A stretch of DNA of 64,000 bases from JAHEZL01 sp046074525 (lineage in GTDB: Bacteria; Bacteroidota; Bacteroidia; Flavobacteriales_C; GCA-002722245). The notes below the pieces were generated by a model. It saw nothing but the letters and a program-made list of their open reading frames with translations. It had not been told where the DNA came from and did not search any database. The stretch covers positions 1-64,000 of the forward strand of contig JBJTOK010000062.1 of the NCBI GenBank assembly GCA_046074525.1. The letters are read 5' to 3'. Positions 61,137 through 64,000 of the stretch are shown one piece after another. Every line of letters starts with the position of its first letter. The stretch's first letter is position 1. Both the position numbers and the translations under genes were made by a program.

Positions 61137-62339
61137 ATGAAACTTTCATTCTCAAATAAAATGGATAGCAAACAAGGTATTGAGGCTCTGTTTCTGTATG
61201 CTACAGAGGGGATACTGGTCACCAATGAAAAAGGTGAAATCACCCGCATCAATCCAAGCGCCGAAAAGCTTTTCGGCTATGAACCTGATGAATTACGCGG
61301 CAAAACAATAGAAGTCCTGATCCCTCGCCGACTGTCTCAAAAGCACTTGGATCACCGGGAAAAATTCAACCACAATCCGCACGCTCGTTCCATGGGTGCC
61401 GGAATGGATCTTTACGGTTTAAAAAAAAACGGCACCGAATTCCCGGTTGAAATCAGCTTAAGTCCTTACTCCACCGAGGAAGGGAAATTCGTCATCGCTT
61501 TCATCGTTGATATTTCCGTTAGAAAACTTGCTGAGGAGAAAATGAAAAATTATTCCTCTGAGCTGGAAAAGCAAGTGAAAAACCGCACCCTTATTTTGGA
61601 GGAAGCGATAGAAGAACTGGAAAAAACAAAAAAAGACCTGCATACTGCGCTGAATAAGGAAAAGGAGCTGAATGAACTGAAGTCACGCTTTGTATCCATG
61701 GCTTCTCATGAGTTCCGCACACCATTAACTACAATGATGTCATCGCTGTCCCTGGTGACTTTATATGGCGAAAAAAACGACAAAACGAGTCAGGACAAAC
61801 ATGTTGGCAAAATTAAAAATGCCATCAACAACCTCACCGATATACTCAACGACTTTCTATCGGTAAGTAAGCTGGAAGAAGGGAAAGTGGAGAACTTACC
61901 TGCCGACCTCAATCTGAAAAATTTTATCAGCGAAACCATCAGCGAACTTCAGCCACTATCAAGTTCACATAAAACACACTTTACTCATCATGGCAGGGAA
62001 AATGTGTCGGTCGATAAAAAATTGCTGCGCCATATCCTGTTCAATCTTATTTCAAACGGCATTAAATTTTCACCGGGAGCAGATCGCATTGACATAACGT
62101 CGGAAGTGCAAAACTCCTCGGTAAAAATCACTGTAAAAGACTACGGAATCGGTATTTCCGAAGCCGACCAGAAAAACCTTTTTGAAAGCTTTTTCAGAGG
62201 ACACAATGCAACACATATACAAGGTACGGGGTTGGGACTCAATATCGTTGCAAGGTATGCTGAACTGATGAGCGCTACCATAGACTTTGAAAGCAAGGAG
62301 AATCAGGGATCATCCTTCACAATAATTATCCCACAATGA
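61137..62339 (+). CDS. PAS-domain sensor histidine kinase
   Basis: A 400-residue cytoplasmic kinase without transmembrane helices. The PAS domain (about 15-130) shows ALFLYATEGILVTNEKGEITRINPSAEKLFGY, IEVLIPRRL and LKKNGTEFPVEISLSPY. A coiled coil (about 130-180) is followed by the dimerisation domain with phosphoacceptor His191 (MASHEFRTPLTT). The ATPase boxes are NLISNGIKFSPG, KDYGIGIS and GTGLGLNI. A histidine in the KHLDHREKF segment aligns with the position of the FixL heme ligand, but it is also frequent in non-heme PAS domains. It is paired with the REC-CRP regulator 43 bp downstream. Confidence 0.9.
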   Translation: MKLSFSNKMDSKQGIEALFLYATEGILVTNEKGEITRINPSAEKLFGYEPDELRGKTIEVLIPRRLSQKHLDHREKFNHNPHARSMGAGMDLYGLKKNGTEFPVEISLSPYSTEEGKFVIAFIVDISVRKLAEEKMKNYSSELEKQVKNRTLILEEAIEELEKTKKDLHTALNKEKELNELKSRFVSMASHEFRTPLTTMMSSLSLVTLYGEKNDKTSQDKHVGKIKNAINNLTDILNDFLSVSKLEEGKVENLPADLNLKNFISETISELQPLSSSHKTHFTHHGRENVSVDKKLLRHILFNLISNGIKFSPGADRIDITSEVQNSSVKITVKDYGIGISEADQKNLFESFFRGHNATHIQGTGLGLNIVARYAELMSATIDFESKENQGSSFTIIIPQ

Positions 62340-62382
62340 TTACCACTCAACAATCTGACTTTAAAACGAAAAAACATTCCAG

Positions 62383-63441
62383 ATGAAAAACATCCTCCTC
62401 ATAGAAGACAATATCGACGTAAGAGAAAACACAGCTGAGATTCTTACTTTGGCCAACTATAAAGTCACAACGGCCAAAAATGGTAAAGAGGGAGTTGAAC
62501 TGGCTACGAAGGAAAAACCCGACCTCATTATTTGCGATATCATGATGCCTGAACTCGACGGCTATGGCGTGCTGCACATGTTATCGAAAAACGACGAAAC
62601 TGCCGTCATCCCTTTTATTTTCCTTACTGCAAAAGCGGAGCGAACCGATTTGCGCAAGGGAATGGAGATGGGTGCCGACGATTACCTGACCAAGCCTTTC
62701 GACAATATTGAGCTACTCAACGCTATTGAAAGTAGATTGAAAAAATCTGAAGTAGCCAAAAGTGAATTCACCAAAAGCATGAGCGGGCTCAGCGATTTCC
62801 TTTTGGGTGCCAAAGAATTTGAAGATCTCAAAAAACTGTCGGAAGAAAACGAAGTGCGCAGGCACAAAAAAAAGGAAAACATCTACTTTGAAGGCAATTA
62901 TCCAAAGGGAATATTCTTTATCAATAAGGGAAAGGTGAAAACCTTCCGTACCAATGAACAAGGGAAAGAATTCATTACCGGACTTTATAAAGAAGGTGAT
63001 TTTTTCGGCTACCTGGCCCTTCTTGAAGAAGGAAAATATTCGGATACAGCTGCCTGCATGGAAGATGCTGAAATATGCATGATTCCTAAAGAGCATTTTT
63101 ATTCTCTGATTTATAAAAATGCACAGATCTCCAGGAAATTCATCAAAATCATTTCCGATAATCTCGAAGAAAAAGAACAGCAATTGCTCAAGCTCGCATA
63201 CAACTCGGTTAGAAAACGCGTTGCTGAAGCCCTGATCACTCTTTGTAAACGATACAAAAAAGATGACGAAAGTGTGTTCAGCATGAACATTCCCCGTGAA
63301 GACCTTGCCAACCTGGCGGGAACGGCTACAGAAACCACCATCCGCACCCTCAGCGATTTTAAGGAAGAAGGCATTGTGGACATCAAGGGCAGCACCATTA
63401 TTGTAAAAGAATATGATAAACTGGTGAAAATGAAAAACTGA
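62383..63441 (+). CDS. Response regulator fused to a CRP/FNR-type effector and DNA-binding domain
   Basis: A 352-residue regulator. The receiver (1-120) has Glu8-Asp9, phosphoacceptor Asp52 (LIICDIMMPELDGYG) and Lys104. A cNMP-binding-like beta-roll (about 150-265) follows with NIYFEGNYPKGIFFINKGKVKTF and YKEGDFFGYLALLEEGKY. No FNR-style cysteine cluster is seen. The HTH_Crp domain (about 275-345) has recognition helix TATETTIRTLSDF, with the Glu and Arg that read TGA half-sites in CRP/FNR proteins. It is the best candidate to bind the TGA-N6-TCA operators of this locus, under control of the PAS kinase. Confidence 0.9.
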   Translation: MKNILLIEDNIDVRENTAEILTLANYKVTTAKNGKEGVELATKEKPDLIICDIMMPELDGYGVLHMLSKNDETAVIPFIFLTAKAERTDLRKGMEMGADDYLTKPFDNIELLNAIESRLKKSEVAKSEFTKSMSGLSDFLLGAKEFEDLKKLSEENEVRRHKKKENIYFEGNYPKGIFFINKGKVKTFRTNEQGKEFITGLYKEGDFFGYLALLEEGKYSDTAACMEDAEICMIPKEHFYSLIYKNAQISRKFIKIISDNLEEKEQQLLKLAYNSVRKRVAEALITLCKRYKKDDESVFSMNIPREDLANLAGTATETTIRTLSDFKEEGIVDIKGSTIIVKEYDKLVKMKN

Positions 63442-63524
63442 CCTCTATCATGCCTCTATGTAACCGCACTCATTATAGATAGAACAAAGAGGTAGTATTT
63501 TTACTTCATCTAAGCAAATAACCG

Positions 63525-63911
63525 ATGAAGATTAGCATTGACGACAGCAAAAAAATATTCCAGATACAGGAAGAATTCAACAAGCTCTTTCCCTATCTGA
63601 AAATTGAGTTTTTTTCAAAACCCCACGATCCCGGCTGTCCGTCGGCAAAAAAATTCATTAAGCATTGCAACAAAACCCTTGCAGAATGCCGCAGCATACA
63701 CAAAAGAGGGAAAATCAACATCTCACCTAAAACAACAGTGAATGAGCTGGAACAGGACTTCGGTAAAAATTATGGCCTGGGCGTCCAGGTTTTCCGAAAA
63801 TCAGGTAAAGTGTGGCTGGAAACTACGGTGACTGACAGTTGGACCCTGGAAGAACAGAACAAGCAGGGGGAGGAATTGAGTACTTCTCCTCAAAATGGTA
63901 ATGCTGCTTAA
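63525..63911 (+). CDS. Conserved Bacteroidota protein of unknown function
   Basis: A 128-residue soluble protein. KIFQIQEEFNKLFPYLKIEFF and the block YGLGVQVFRKSGKVWLETTVTDSWTLEEQNKQGEEL match, from memory, a small uncharacterised Bacteroidota family that tends to be found near respiration and stress genes. Two cysteines (PGCPSAKK, HCNKTLAECR) could bind metal. It ends about 90 bp before the window edge; that final stretch shows no gene. Confidence 0.6.
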   Translation: MKISIDDSKKIFQIQEEFNKLFPYLKIEFFSKPHDPGCPSAKKFIKHCNKTLAECRSIHKRGKINISPKTTVNELEQDFGKNYGLGVQVFRKSGKVWLETTVTDSWTLEEQNKQGEELSTSPQNGNAA

Positions 63912-64000
63912 AAAGACAAATTCGGAACCGTAGTAAGGTAAGAGCTTAAGAGTATATACCTAAATTGCCTAATCCTCGCCAAGCATCGTTTGTAAAAACG

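Noticed and set aside
61137..61540. Firm assignment of the PAS kinase as a heme-binding FixL.
   Set aside because: The aligned histidine is present, but the following segment is also typical of ordinary PAS domains and the FixL oxygen-binding arginine is not clearly matched. It is kept as a possibility only.

Overview
The window comes from a member of the Bacteroidota. The evidence is: type IX secretion (T9SS) sorting domains on several exported proteins; a gliding-motility (CHU_C) C-terminus; a fused CcoN-CcoO cbb3 oxidase subunit; reg_prop/Y_Y_Y hybrid sensors with LytTR regulators; Bacteroidota-only families (DUF4836 lipoprotein, DUF6495-like protein); and promoters of the Bacteroidota type (TTTG, about 19 bp, TAnnTTTG). 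The genus cannot be told from sequence alone. No rRNA, tRNA, CRISPR array or prophage was seen. Only one edge fragment looks like a transposase.

Layout. 1-13.7 kb: a possible transposase fragment, type II NADH dehydrogenase, small housekeeping genes, two tandem T9SS-secreted delta-60 repeat proteins, an ABC transporter/lipoprotein operon, a pseudouridine synthase and an MsbA-like exporter. 13.7-23.5 kb: mnmA, a 3-methyladenine glycosylase, then a complete histidine operon (hisG-D-C-B-H-A-F-IE). The operon is preceded by a leader peptide with four His codons and a classical attenuator, and interrupted by a four-helix-bundle gene bracketed by short repeats. 23.5-32.4 kb: TPR protein, ribH, bioD, a LemA/TPM operon, htpG, ilvE and an acetyltransferase. 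32.4-45.2 kb: envelope genes, namely a 1185-residue beta-barrel/SPOR-repeat protein, lpxK, a Nif3-like protein, a purine nucleoside phosphorylase, a 1160-residue CHU_C surface protein and two unknown envelope proteins. 45.3-49.5 kb: a reg_prop sensor kinase and LytTR regulator. 49.5-64 kb: a microaerobic respiration locus with ccoI, ccoS, ccoNO, ccoQ, ccoP, ccoG, ccoH, a DsbD_2/SafE-like membrane protein, hemN, a beta-CASP metallo-hydrolase, two tiny membrane peptides, a PAS histidine kinase and a response regulator fusing a receiver to a CRP/FNR DNA-binding module.

How it fits together. The respiration locus appears to be one physiological unit: oxidase subunits, copper loading (CcoI, CcoG), anaerobic heme synthesis (HemN) and its own two-component control. 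Three CRP/FNR-type operators (TGA-N6-TCA with a shared TCATATC half) lie before ccoI, before ccoS and between the metallo-hydrolase and the tiny membrane genes. The adjacent REC-CRP protein is the obvious candidate to bind them. The histidine operon is controlled separately, by ribosome-mediated attenuation.

Several families of short palindromic repeats lie between genes. One copy is embedded in frame in the signal-peptide region of the reg_prop kinase. At least six genes share an unusually tight arrangement in which a -7 promoter box is followed by exactly four bases and then the start codon, implying nearly leaderless mRNAs.
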